From NCBI RefSeq assembly GCF_019800005.1, contig NZ_JABGCL010000009.1:124001-188000 (forward strand): 64,000 bases of DNA. Direction: 5' to 3'. This document shows, in pieces, positions 10,297-17,850 of the stretch (within the stretch, counting starts at the first letter, position 1; each line of letters begins with the position of its first letter). Source of the DNA: Geminicoccus harenae. GTDB lineage: Bacteria > Pseudomonadota > Alphaproteobacteria > Geminicoccales > Geminicoccaceae. The notes beneath the pieces were generated by a model. It ran no database searches. It was not told where the DNA came from and saw nothing but the letters and a program-made list of their open reading frames with translations. The translations under genes and the position numbers were made by a program.

Positions 10297-10974
10297 ATGG
10301 ACATTCTTCTCGATCAACTGCGCGGTGGCCTCGTGGTCTCCTGCCAGCCGGTGACCGGCGGGCCGATGGACCGGGTGGACATCGTGGTGGCGCTGGCGCT
10401 GGCGGCCCGTGATGGCGGCGCCGTGGGCCTCAGGATCGAGGGGGCGGCCAATGTCCGGGCCGTGCGCCAAGCCTGCGACCTGCCGATCCTGGGCCTGATC
10501 AAGCGGGACCTGCCGGACAGCCCGGTGCGGATCACGCCCTGGCGGGAAGACGTACAGGCCCTGGCCGAGGCCGGCGCCGACGTGATCGCGTTCGACGCCA
10601 CCCGCCGGGCGCGGCCGGTGCCGGTAGCGGACCTCCTGGCGGAGGTGCGGCAGGCGGGGCGCCTGGCCATGGCCGACTGCGCCGACCTGGACGATGCCAG
10701 AGCGGCCGCGGCCATGGGGGTCCACCTGGTCGGCACCACCATGAGCGGCTACACGGGCGGCCCCGTGCCGGAAACGCCCGATCTCGACTTCGTGCGGGCG
10801 GCAGCGGCGGAACTCGACCTGCCGGTGCTGGCCGAGGGCCGCTTCAACACGCCCGATGCCGCCGCGGAGGCGATCGCGGCGGGCGCGTTCGCGGTGGTGG
10901 TGGGCTCGGCCATCACCCGCACCGAGCACGTCACCGGCTGGTTCGCCAAGGCCGTGGCGGGGGCCAGACGATGA
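10297..10974 (+). CDS. nanE: N-acetylmannosamine-6-phosphate 2-epimerase NanE
   Basis: 225-residue TIM-barrel enzyme converting ManNAc-6-P to GlcNAc-6-P in sialic acid/ManNAc catabolism. Family features in order: LRGGLVVSCQPVTGGPMDR, GAVGLRIEGAANVRAVR, the catalytic-lysine segment PILGLIKRDLPDSPVRITP, ALAEAGADVIAFDATRRARP, MADCADLDDARAAAAMG, GTTMSGYTGG, and the phosphate-binding end LAEGRFNTPDAAAEAIAAGAFAVVVGSAITR. It overlaps nanK by ATGA and heads a five-gene operon with a binding protein and two permeases. nanA, nagA and nagB are not in the window and must be elsewhere if the route is complete. Confidence 0.94.
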   Translation: MDILLDQLRGGLVVSCQPVTGGPMDRVDIVVALALAARDGGAVGLRIEGAANVRAVRQACDLPILGLIKRDLPDSPVRITPWREDVQALAEAGADVIAFDATRRARPVPVADLLAEVRQAGRLAMADCADLDDARAAAAMGVHLVGTTMSGYTGGPVPETPDLDFVRAAAAELDLPVLAEGRFNTPDAAAEAIAAGAFAVVVGSAITRTEHVTGWFAKAVAGARR

Positions 10975-11846
10975 CCACCGTGCTGGCGCTCGACCTGGGC
11001 GGCAGCAAGATCCTGGCCTGCCTCGTCCAGGACGGCCTTGTGCTGGAGGAGCAGCGTGTCGCCACCCCCCGGCAGGGCGGTGTCGTCGCCTGGCTGGACG
11101 CGATCGCCGGGCTGGCGGCGTCCTGGTCCGGCCGGTTCGCCCTGGCCGGCATTGCGGCGACTGGCCTCGTGCGCCGGGGTCGCTGGCAGGCGCTGAACCC
11201 GGACACCCTCCCGATCCCGGGCGAGTTTCCCCTGGAGCAGGAGCTGACCCGTCGCCTGCGCGTGCCGGTCACCGGGCTCAATGACGCTCAGGCGGCCGCC
11301 TGGGGGGAGCATGTCGCCGGGGCAGGACGCGGCTCGGCCGACCTCGTGTTCGTGACGCTTTCCACCGGGATCGGCGGCGGCGTGATCACCGGCGGCCGGC
11401 TGCTGCAGGGGCGCAGCGGCATGGCGGGCAGCGTCGGCCAGGTCCGCCTGCTTACCGGCGAGCGGATCGAGGAACTGGCCTCGGGCTCGGGCATCGCGCA
11501 GCTGGCCAAGGAGGCGGGCCATCCGGTCGACGCGGCGGCCGTGTTCGCGGCGGCCACTGCCGGTGCCGCCTGGGCGGAGCAGGTCGTGCACCGGGCCGCG
11601 CAAGCCGCGGCACTGCTGCTGCGCGACCTCCAGTTCCTGTTTGACCCCGAGCGGATCGTGGTCGGTGGCGGCGTCGGGCTGGCGCCCGGCCATCTCCACC
11701 GGATCCGGACCATGCTCGCCGACCTGCCCCCGCTCGAGCGCCCGCATCTGGTGCCGGCCCTGCTGGACAGCCGGGCTGGCATCATCGGGATCGCCGATCT
11801 CGCCCTTCGCGAAGCCGCAGCCATCAGAGAGGACCAGACCTTATGA
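10971..11846 (+). CDS. nanK: ROK-family N-acetylmannosamine kinase-like protein NanK, zinc motif missing
   Basis: 291 residues. ATP-dependent sugar kinase expected to phosphorylate ManNAc before NanE. The N-terminal phosphate-1 motif LALDLGGSKI, catalytic Asp in GLNDAQAAAWGE, the STGIGGGVITGGRLL phosphate-2 motif and the adenosine motif VVGGGVGLAPG are present. The segment that normally carries the ROK zinc site (a His followed by CxCGxxGCxE) reads GMAGSVGQVRLLTGERIEELASGSG, lacking both the His and all the cysteines, with roughly a dozen residues absent relative to E. coli NanK as I remember it. It overlaps both neighbours by 4 bp. Kinase identity is supported by context; how it folds without zinc is an open question. 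Confidence 0.85.
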   Translation: MTTVLALDLGGSKILACLVQDGLVLEEQRVATPRQGGVVAWLDAIAGLAASWSGRFALAGIAATGLVRRGRWQALNPDTLPIPGEFPLEQELTRRLRVPVTGLNDAQAAAWGEHVAGAGRGSADLVFVTLSTGIGGGVITGGRLLQGRSGMAGSVGQVRLLTGERIEELASGSGIAQLAKEAGHPVDAAAVFAAATAGAAWAEQVVHRAAQAAALLLRDLQFLFDPERIVVGGGVGLAPGHLHRIRTMLADLPPLERPHLVPALLDSRAGIIGIADLALREAAAIREDQTL

Positions 11847-13162
11847 GATCGTCGCGCCTGTTTGCCGCCCTGACCGCCCTTCTCCTGACCTCCGCGGCCG
11901 CACAGGCGGAGGTCACCGTGCTGGGCTGGCCGGGCGGGCCGGAGGAGACGGCACTGCGCGACGCGGCCAACCTCTACAACAGCAAGGCCGACGTCGCCGA
12001 CGAGGACAAGGTCGAGCTGATCTTCTTCAACCGCGATGGCTTCTGGGACAAGCTGCAGACCGACCTGGCGGCCGGTGGCGGCGAGTTCGACCTGAACCTG
12101 CTCGCGACCTATGCGATCGGCCGCTATGCGCCGTTCATGGAGCCGGTCGAGCTGCCGGACAGTGCGGTCGAGGTGTTCGGCGAGAAGGTGCTCGCCACCA
12201 TGCAGTTCGAGGGCCAGCAATATGGCGTGCCCACCGACCTGTCGCTGCATTTCATGTACTATCGCACCGACCTGATCGACCAGTTGCTCTCCGATGCCGA
12301 CTGGCAGGCGCGCTATGCCGAGATCGCCCAGAAGAAGCTCGGCAAGGCGCTTAAGCCGAAGCCGCCGGCGGAGTGGACCTGGGACGACTACCAGGCGACC
12401 GCGCTGTTCTTCACCAAGGCGGTCAATCCCGACAGCCCCGTCCGCTACGGCACGGTGCTGCAGATGAAGAACCTCCTGTTCAACATGATGGTTTGGCATT
12501 CCACCGCGCGCTCTCAGGGCGGCGATTGGATGGATGCGGAGGGCAACATCACGGTCGACAGCCCGGCCTACCGCAAGGGGCTGGAGCTCTATAAGGAGCT
12601 CTACGACGCGGGCGCCTCGCCCAAGGACAGCCTGAGCTACGAGTTCGCCGAGGCCAATGCCGCGTTCGGCTCGGGCCAGGTCGCGACCATGCTGCAGTGG
12701 AATGCCGCGGCCGCCGACCTGAACGACCCGGAGAAGACGCCGGCCGTGGGTGGCAAGGTCGGCACGGTGCCGCCGCCGGCCGGCGAGGCCGGCCGCTTCA
12801 CCCATATTCACGGCCTGGGCCTGGGCCTGAACAAGTCGGCGCAGAACAAGGCAGGTGCGCTGAAGTTCCTGGAATGGCTGGCCACCCCTGAGGCGATGCA
12901 GGCCTATGCCGCGGGCGGCGGCACGCCGGCACTGAGCCCCGACGTGCTGGCGCCGGTGGCAGCGCAGCGCCCGGACCTGACCCAGCTCGGCGACTATGCC
13001 GGCCAGTACGGCTTCGTGATGACCGGCGCCACCTCGGCGGGTGCACTCTCGACCTACGAGCTCCAGGCCGAGCAATTCACCGGCTACTGGGCCGGGCAGA
13101 AGAGCCTGGACGAGGCGCTGGCCGCCACCGCCCAGGGCATGGCCGACCTCCTGAAGAAGTGA
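11843..13162 (+). CDS. Sugar ABC transporter periplasmic binding protein (family 1), nan operon
   Basis: 439 residues with a clear signal peptide, MRSSRLFAALTALLLTSAAAQA. Mature features of a CUT1-type carbohydrate binding protein: VTVLGWPGGPEETALRDAANLYN, FWDKLQTDLAAGGGEFDLNLLATYAIGRYA, YGVPTDLSLHFMYYRTDLID and a C-terminal GALKFLEWLATPEAMQAYAAGGG. It follows nanK with an ATGA overlap, so its sugar is probably N-acetylmannosamine, sialic acid or a related amino sugar. This is inferred only from nanE/nanK. A small hairpin and 61 bp separate it from the permease genes, which would favour higher expression of the binding protein. Confidence 0.9.
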   Translation: MRSSRLFAALTALLLTSAAAQAEVTVLGWPGGPEETALRDAANLYNSKADVADEDKVELIFFNRDGFWDKLQTDLAAGGGEFDLNLLATYAIGRYAPFMEPVELPDSAVEVFGEKVLATMQFEGQQYGVPTDLSLHFMYYRTDLIDQLLSDADWQARYAEIAQKKLGKALKPKPPAEWTWDDYQATALFFTKAVNPDSPVRYGTVLQMKNLLFNMMVWHSTARSQGGDWMDAEGNITVDSPAYRKGLELYKELYDAGASPKDSLSYEFAEANAAFGSGQVATMLQWNAAAADLNDPEKTPAVGGKVGTVPPPAGEAGRFTHIHGLGLGLNKSAQNKAGALKFLEWLATPEAMQAYAAGGGTPALSPDVLAPVAAQRPDLTQLGDYAGQYGFVMTGATSAGALSTYELQAEQFTGYWAGQKSLDEALAATAQGMADLLKK

Positions 13163-13173
13163 GCCGGCTCGAG

Positions 13174-13194
13174 GGGGTGTCCACGAGGCACCCC
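13174..13194 (+). terminator. Small hairpin between binding-protein and permease genes
   Basis: GGGGTG (13174-13179), 9-nt loop, CACCCC (13189-13194), 11 bp after the binding-protein stop. It is six pairs, all but one GC, with no T-run. It is probably an attenuator or 3'-end stabiliser rather than a full terminator, because the permease genes have no other visible promoter. Confidence 0.3.
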
Positions 13195-13223
13195 TGACGC
13201 CCGCCAATGGGAGCCTTTCTCCG

Positions 13224-14087
13224 TTGCAGTCCCAACATCTGCGCGACGGGCGGATCCTGCTCGCGCCCCTCACGATCTTCCTCCTGGCGATGCTGGGCCT
13301 GCCACTGGTCGTCGACCTGATCTACTCGGTCTCCCGGGTCGAGTTCCGCACGATCCTTTCGCCCGAGTTCGTGGGCCTGGCCAACTATGCCAGCGCGCTC
13401 AGCTCGGAGAACTATTGGCAGGCCGCCTGGTTCTCGCTGCGCTTCGGCCTGGTCTGTGCCGTGGCCCAGCTCCTGCTCGGCCTGTTCCTGGCGATCTTCT
13501 TGGCCCCGCTCATCGACAGGCGCCCCTGGCTCCTGGCCTTTTTGATGCTGCCGATGATGGTGGCCCCGGCCCTGGTCGGGCTCATGTACCGGCTGATCCT
13601 GCATGAGTTCGTGGGCGTGGTGCCCTGGTTCATGTTCACCTATTTCGGCGACAGCCCGTCCTTCCTCGGCCCCGACAACGCGTTTCGCACGCTGGTGGTG
13701 GTAGAGGTGCTGCAGTGGACACCGTTCGCGCTGCTGATCCTTTATTCCGCCTATGCTGCGATCCCCAAGGATGTGCGTGAGGCCGCCTCGATCGACGGGG
13801 CCGGCCCCTGGCAGCGCCTTTGGCGGATCGACCTGCCGCTGATGACGCCGGTCCTGGGTGCGACCTTCTTCATCCGCTTCATCGACAGCTTCCGGGTGTT
13901 CGACAATGTCTACACCCTGACCGGGGCGGGGGCCGGCGGAGCCACCACCACGATGAGCATCTGGGTCTACGAGGCCTTCTTCAAGTCGGGCGACATCGGC
14001 CGCGCGGTGGCCGCCTCCATGCTGCTGCTGGTAGCCGCCTGGGCCGTCCTAGCGATCGTCCACCGCCTTTCGGAGCGCCGGGCATGA
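13224..14087 (+). CDS. Sugar ABC transporter permease, first subunit (MalF-type)
   Basis: 287 residues with six predicted membrane helices (first: LLAPLTIFLLAMLGLPLVVDLIY). The cytoplasmic EAA loop that contacts the ATPase is visible as IPKDVREAASIDGAGPWQRLWRIDLPLMTPVL. The start is probably TTG 13224 (LQSQHLRDGR...). The nearby ATG 13207 is out of frame. It ends in an ATGA overlap with the second permease. Importer of the nan operon. No ATPase gene follows, so a shared MsmX/UgpC-type ATPase from elsewhere must energise it. Confidence 0.9.
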   Translation: MQSQHLRDGRILLAPLTIFLLAMLGLPLVVDLIYSVSRVEFRTILSPEFVGLANYASALSSENYWQAAWFSLRFGLVCAVAQLLLGLFLAIFLAPLIDRRPWLLAFLMLPMMVAPALVGLMYRLILHEFVGVVPWFMFTYFGDSPSFLGPDNAFRTLVVVEVLQWTPFALLILYSAYAAIPKDVREAASIDGAGPWQRLWRIDLPLMTPVLGATFFIRFIDSFRVFDNVYTLTGAGAGGATTTMSIWVYEAFFKSGDIGRAVAASMLLLVAAWAVLAIVHRLSERRA

Positions 14088-14902
14088 ATTTCCTGCGCTG
14101 GCTCGTGTTCGCCATCGCCGCACTCGCGATGAACTTCCCGGTGCTCTCGACGCTGGTGACTTCGTTCAAGTCGGAAGCCGAGATCGCGTCCAATCCGTCC
14201 TTGTGGATCCACGCACCCACGCTCGCCAACTATCTGGACGTGTTCCGGATCTCCGACCGGTTCGACATCCTCCATTATCTCTGGAACAGCTTCGCCTCCT
14301 CCATCCTGGGGGCCGGCCTGTCGCTGCTGCTGGCCTTCCCGGCCGCCTACGGGCTGGTGCGCTTCGGCACCGGCCGCAAATGGCTCCTGCCGCTGGTCGC
14401 CAACCTGCGGGCGATCCCGCTGATCGTGTTCGCGATCCCGCTCTACCTCGTCTATGCGCGGGTGGGCCTGCTCGACACCCGGCTGGGCTTGGCCCTGATC
14501 CTGTGCATCGTGAACCTGCCGCTGGTCCTGGTGCTGCTGGTGGCGGCCCTGCGCGACCTGCCGGCCGAGCTGGACGAGGCGGCCCGGGTGGACGGTGCCT
14601 CGACCTTCACCCTGCTCTGGCGGATCATCCTGCCGCTGGCGGCACCGGCGCTGGCCACCACCATGGTGCTGGGCTTTGTCTATGCCTGGAACGAGTTCCT
14701 GTTCGCCCTGATCCTGACCACGCGCGATGCGGTCACCACCACCGTCGGCGCCTCGTTCTTCTTCGCCGCGTCCGGCGGCGGCGTGCGCTGGGGCATCGCG
14801 GCCGCCGTCATGGTGCTGAGCGTGCTGCCGCCCATGGCGCTGGGCCTGCTGCTCTACCGGCGCATCGGCCAGTCGCTCGCGGCGGGTGCGGTGAAGGGCT
14901 GA
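14084..14902 (+). CDS. Sugar ABC transporter permease, second subunit (MalG-type)
   Basis: 272 residues from the ATG that overlaps the first permease stop (ATGA). Six membrane segments, starting LVFAIAALAMNFPVLSTLVTSFKSE. The EAA loop reads LPAELDEAARVDGASTFTLLWRIILPLAAPAL. Its partner is the 13224 permease. It is the last gene of nanE-nanK-SBP-permease-permease. The operon ends without the expected ATP-binding protein; the next gene is an unrelated VOC-type protein after a possible promoter region. Confidence 0.92.
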   Translation: MNFLRWLVFAIAALAMNFPVLSTLVTSFKSEAEIASNPSLWIHAPTLANYLDVFRISDRFDILHYLWNSFASSILGAGLSLLLAFPAAYGLVRFGTGRKWLLPLVANLRAIPLIVFAIPLYLVYARVGLLDTRLGLALILCIVNLPLVLVLLVAALRDLPAELDEAARVDGASTFTLLWRIILPLAAPALATTMVLGFVYAWNEFLFALILTTRDAVTTTVGASFFFAASGGGVRWGIAAAVMVLSVLPPMALGLLLYRRIGQSLAAGAVKG

Positions 14903-14955
14903 ATCGGCCGCATTCCTCGTCGCATTCCCGTGGATTGACGGGCCCAGCCCCTGCC

Positions 14956-14984
14956 GCTATATACTTAACCTTATGATTAACGAT
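14956..14984 (+). promoter_or_regulatory. AT-rich imperfect palindrome before the VOC gene
   Basis: A TATATAC run is followed by TTAACCTTATGATTAA, an imperfect palindrome with matching TTAA ends, in an otherwise GC-rich stretch. The position, some 50-75 bp before the GTG start, fits a promoter or an ArsR-type operator of the kind found before YciI/VOC gene pairs. No regulator gene is adjacent, so this is only suggestive. Confidence 0.25.
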
Positions 14985-15032
14985 ATGGCGCTCCGACGCA
15001 GGATGCGCGGGGCGGCGCTCAGGGAGGAAGTG

Positions 15033-15452
15033 GTGAAGGTCGAGCCTTATCTGTTCTTCAACGGCCGTGCCGACGAAGCCATCCGGTTCTACCAGGACAA
15101 GCTCGGCGCCAGGGTCGAGATGCTGATGCGCTTCAAGGAAAGCCCCGAGCCGCCTCCGCCCGGTGTCGACGCGGCCGCACTTGCCGACAAGGTCATGCAT
15201 GCCAGCCTGCTGGTGGGCGAGACCCGGATCATGGCCTCGGACGGCTGCGGCACCGGCTCCACCAGCTTCGAGGGCGTGTCGCTCTCCGTCCAGGTGCCGA
15301 GTGCCGCCGAGGCCGAGCGCCTGTTCGCCGCACTGGGCGAAGGCGGCAGCGTGCAGATGCCGCTTGCCCCGACCTTCTTCTCCGCCGGGTTCGGCATGGT
15401 CGCCGACCGGTTCGGCGTGAACTGGATGATCGTGGTCGATCCGGCCGGCTGA
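15033..15452 (+). CDS. VOC-family (PhnB/glyoxalase-like) protein
   Basis: About 139 residues from GTG 15033 (VKVEPYLFFNGRADEAIRFY), which has AGGGAGG at 15021-15027. The upstream ATGs at 14973 and 14985 would add an arginine-rich tail and lack a ribosome site. Content fits the PhnB-like/3-demethylubiquinone-methyltransferase-fold subgroup: YQDKLGARVEMLMRFKE, DKVMHASLLVGETRIMASD, LSVQVPSAAEAERLFAALGEGGSVQMPLAPTFFSAGFGMVADRFGVNWMIV. Such proteins are paired beta-alpha-beta folds with varied or unknown substrates; PhnB itself has no proven catalytic role. It stands just upstream of a YciI-type gene, a common pairing. Confidence 0.8.
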   Translation: MKVEPYLFFNGRADEAIRFYQDKLGARVEMLMRFKESPEPPPPGVDAAALADKVMHASLLVGETRIMASDGCGTGSTSFEGVSLSVQVPSAAEAERLFAALGEGGSVQMPLAPTFFSAGFGMVADRFGVNWMIVVDPAG

Positions 15453-15519
15453 GCGATCCGCCCATCACCTGTGGCGGCCCTGGCTGCCCCGCGCGGCCCG
15501 GTCGCCAGGAGGCATTCCC

Positions 15520-15942
15520 ATGCGCTTCATGATGCTGATGATTCCGAAGGGCTACGAGACCGCAGAGCCCGGCGAGGCGCCGGGTGCCGAGGCCGTGGCG
15601 GCGATGATGCGCTACAATACTGAGTTGCAGGAGGCCGGCATCCTGCGCGGCCTGGAGGGGCTGCACCCGCCCTCGGCCGGTGCGCGCGTGACCTTCGCCG
15701 GCGGCAGGGCGCAGGTGATCGACGGGCCGAAGATCCGCAGCAGCGAGACGCTGGGCGGCTACTGGATGATCGAGGTGCCGTCCAAGGACGAGGCGATCGC
15801 CTGGGCCAGGCGCTGCCCGGCCGGCGAGAACGAGATCATCGAGATCCGCCAGGTCCAGGAGATGGAGGACTTCCCGGCGGACGTGCAGGCAGCGGCAGCG
15901 GGCTTCGCCGAGATGCAGGCTGCTGTCCAGGCCGGCCGATGA
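15520..15942 (+). CDS. YciI/DGPF-family small protein
   Basis: 140 residues beginning MRFMMLMIPKGYETAEPGEAP. The YCII-related ferredoxin-like fold is indicated by the N-terminal MMLMI strand, MMRYNTELQEAGILRGLEGLHPPSAGARVTF, the VIDGPKIRSSETLGGYWMIEVPSKDEAIAWARRCP block and EIIEIRQVQEMEDF. The GP in VIDGPKIRSSE is the DGPF-type motif. Relatives are often encoded near ECF sigma factors or VOC proteins and have no firmly assigned reaction. A GGAGG-like site precedes the ATG. It converges on the BMP binding-protein gene with a hairpin between. Confidence 0.82.
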   Translation: MRFMMLMIPKGYETAEPGEAPGAEAVAAMMRYNTELQEAGILRGLEGLHPPSAGARVTFAGGRAQVIDGPKIRSSETLGGYWMIEVPSKDEAIAWARRCPAGENEIIEIRQVQEMEDFPADVQAAAAGFAEMQAAVQAGR

Positions 15943-15945
15943 ATT

Positions 15946-15973
15946 CGGACGGACGCCGGCTGGCGCCCGTCCG
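15946..15973. terminator. Bidirectional hairpin between convergent genes
   Basis: Arms CGGACGG (15946-15952) and CCGTCCG (15967-15973) enclose an inner GCC/GGC stem with a GGCT loop. It fills the 40-bp gap between the stop of the YciI-type gene and the stop of the opposite BMP gene. No long T-run is present on either side. Confidence 0.5.
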
Positions 15974-15982
15974 GTTCGGGGG

Positions 15983-17071
15983 TCAACCCGGCAGCGTGCT
16001 GTCCACGCCCTGCACGAAATACATCATCTTGAGCAGGTCGGCGTCGCTGATCACCGTGCCGGCCGGGACCACCACCTCGCCGGCCTGGTTCTTGACCTCG
16101 CCCTGGAAGGGGTGCGTGGTCTTGTTCTTGATCTCGCTGACGAGCTGGTCGAGCTCCGCCTGGACGTCGGCCGGCACCGCGTCGTTCCAGGGCGTCAGCA
16201 CCACCGACTCCTCGGCGAGCCCGCCCCAGTAGTCCTCGGACTGCCAGGTGCCGTCCAGGACGTGCTGGGTGGACTTGATGTAGTGGGACGCCCAGTCGTC
16301 CACCACCGAGGTCAGGCAGCGCTCCGGGCCGAACCGGCCCATGTCGGAGGCCTGGCCGACGCACCACACGCCACGCTTCTCCGCCGCCTGCACCGGCGCC
16401 GGGCTGTCGGTGTGCTGGACGATGAAGTCGCAGCCCTGGTCCATCAGCGCATTGGCGGCCTCGGCCTCCTTGCCCGGGTCGTACCAGCTGTTGACCCAGA
16501 CCACCTTGGTGGTGACGTCGGGGATCACCCGCTGCGCACCCAGCGTATAGGCGTTGATGCCCATGATGTTCTCGGGGATCGGGAACGAGCCGATATAGCC
16601 GATGGTCTTCTTCTGGCTCATCCGCCCGGCGAGATGGCCGGACACGTAGCGGCCCTCGTAGAAGCGGCCATTGTAGATGCCGACATTGGGTGCCGTCTGG
16701 AAGCCGGTGCAGTGCTCGAACACCGTGTCAGGGAACTGCTTGGCGACGTTGATCACCGCCTGCATGAAGCCGAAGCTGGTGGCGAAGATCAGCTTGTTGC
16801 CGGCCTGCGCCATCTGGCGCAGCACGCGCTCGGCATCGGCCCCCTCCGGCACGCTCTCCACGTAGCTGGTCTGCACCTTGTCGCCGAAATGCTCTTCGAC
16901 GGCGAGCCGCCCCTGGTCGTGCTGGTAGGACCAGCCGAGATCGCCGATCGGGCCCACATACATGAAGGCGATCTTGAGTGGGCCTCCATCCTGGGCGCGC
17001 GCACCCTTCAGGCCACCGAGCAGAAACGGCGCGGCCAGCCCGCCACCTACCAACGTCCGACGGTCGATCAT
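15983..17071 (-). CDS. BMP/PnrA-family ABC transporter binding protein (orphan)
   Basis: 362 residues from ATG 17071; a 20-residue longer in-frame form is less likely. A twin-arginine-type leader, MIDRRTLVGGGLAAPFLLGG...ARA, is followed by a basic-membrane-protein (Med/PnrA) domain: KIAFMYVGPIGDLGWSYQHDQG, QAGNKLIFATSFGFMQAVINVAKQFPDTVFEHCTG, GRFYEGRYVSGHLAGRMS, IGYIGSFPIPENIMGINAYTLGA, WVNSWYDPGKEAEAANALMDQGCDFIVQHTDS. BMP proteins typically bind nucleosides. Permease and ATPase partners, normally adjacent, are absent here. Substrate unproven. Confidence 0.88.
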   Translation of the reverse strand: MIDRRTLVGGGLAAPFLLGGLKGARAQDGGPLKIAFMYVGPIGDLGWSYQHDQGRLAVEEHFGDKVQTSYVESVPEGADAERVLRQMAQAGNKLIFATSFGFMQAVINVAKQFPDTVFEHCTGFQTAPNVGIYNGRFYEGRYVSGHLAGRMSQKKTIGYIGSFPIPENIMGINAYTLGAQRVIPDVTTKVVWVNSWYDPGKEAEAANALMDQGCDFIVQHTDSPAPVQAAEKRGVWCVGQASDMGRFGPERCLTSVVDDWASHYIKSTQHVLDGTWQSEDYWGGLAEESVVLTPWNDAVPADVQAELDQLVSEIKNKTTHPFQGEVKNQAGEVVVPAGTVISDADLLKMMYFVQGVDSTLPG

Positions 17072-17260
17072 GCTGCACTCCACTGCGGGCCGGCGACGCG
17101 CAGGCCCATCCCACCCCTGCGGCGACGTCACAACGGAAATGGCAGACGGTCAACCACGTACGATGATGCTTTCTCCCTGCCCTCGCCAGCCGCGATGGCG
17201 CAGAGCCTGGGAAAGCTCGATGGAGAAACCGACATTCGATCCAGGCATTCGCGTCGGTAG

Positions 17261-17488
17261 CTAGTCCCCACCTCCGCCGCCGTCGCTGCTGAAGTCGTCC
17301 CAGCTCCATTCACCGGAGCCTCCCGAGGCATGCGAGGTGCGGACCCGGGGTCGCTTGCCGAACTTCGTCCGGCCGCAGGTGGTGCACCTGACGGCAGGGA
17401 TGAACTGGTTGTTGCGCCAGCGGGAAGCATCCATCCAGGCGTGCTTGCAGAAGAAGGGCCGAAGGAAGGCGGGCAAGGAGAAGGACAT
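17261..17488 (-). CDS. Small zinc-ribbon-like protein of unknown function
   Basis: 75 residues from ATG 17488, preceded on the minus strand by AAGGAGG, a strong ribosome site. The N-terminus MSFSLPAFLRPFFCKHAWMD contains CKH, and about 20 residues later comes AVRCTTCGRTKFGKRP, so C-x-H with CxxC could bind one zinc. The tail is acidic and glycine-rich (EWSWDDFSSDGGGGGD). I do not recognise the family. The intact frame, strong ribosome site and cysteine spacing argue that it is real. The 189 bp between it and the BMP gene start hold no other gene. Confidence 0.6.
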   Translation of the reverse strand: MSFSLPAFLRPFFCKHAWMDASRWRNNQFIPAVRCTTCGRTKFGKRPRVRTSHASGGSGEWSWDDFSSDGGGGGD

Positions 17489-17850
17489 GAGGCCTCCTTG
17501 TCTGGACGATGCCATCCTACCAGCACCTCGGGCAAAGCCACCAATCAAACGCTCGGGAAGAAGACCACTTGAGCCCGAGTGTCCCCAGAGAGCTACAGGA
17601 GCCCGGCATGACCACTGACCTTACGCCAGTCAGGCGGCCATTGATGTAATCAGCGCCATCCTGACCGATGCGATGGCGGCTCATCTGGACGCGCAGCCGA
17701 ACGTCGAGGTCTCGACGGCGAGCTGCCGGTCGAACGGCTCGCGATCGGCAACAGCTGGAGAGTAGGGCCGACGCGGCCCAAGCCGCCCGGCCGAAGCGGC
17801 GCAACCTCCGGCCGGCGCGACCGTTGCGGGCACATGGCCCAACTTCCTGG
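17489..17850. other. Gene-free stretch with possible decayed coding remnant
   Basis: 362 bp without a supported gene. About 17635-17720 on the plus strand reads protein-like in one frame (QAAIDVISAILTDAMAAHLD) and then, in another frame (GLDGELPVERLAIGNSW), as if frameshifted, with stops soon after. No start with a ribosome site is present. It may be a remnant of a deleted gene or chance in GC-rich DNA. The minus-strand promoter of the 75-residue gene must also lie near 17500-17560. Confidence 0.3.

Noticed and set aside
9286..10929. 547-codon minus-strand frame opposite the acetyltransferase and nanE
   Set aside because: Low-complexity shadow; both plus-strand genes have clear family motifs.
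11288..13273. 661-codon minus-strand frame opposite nanK and the binding protein
   Set aside because: No domain recognisable and the plus-strand genes are coupled by ATGA overlaps.
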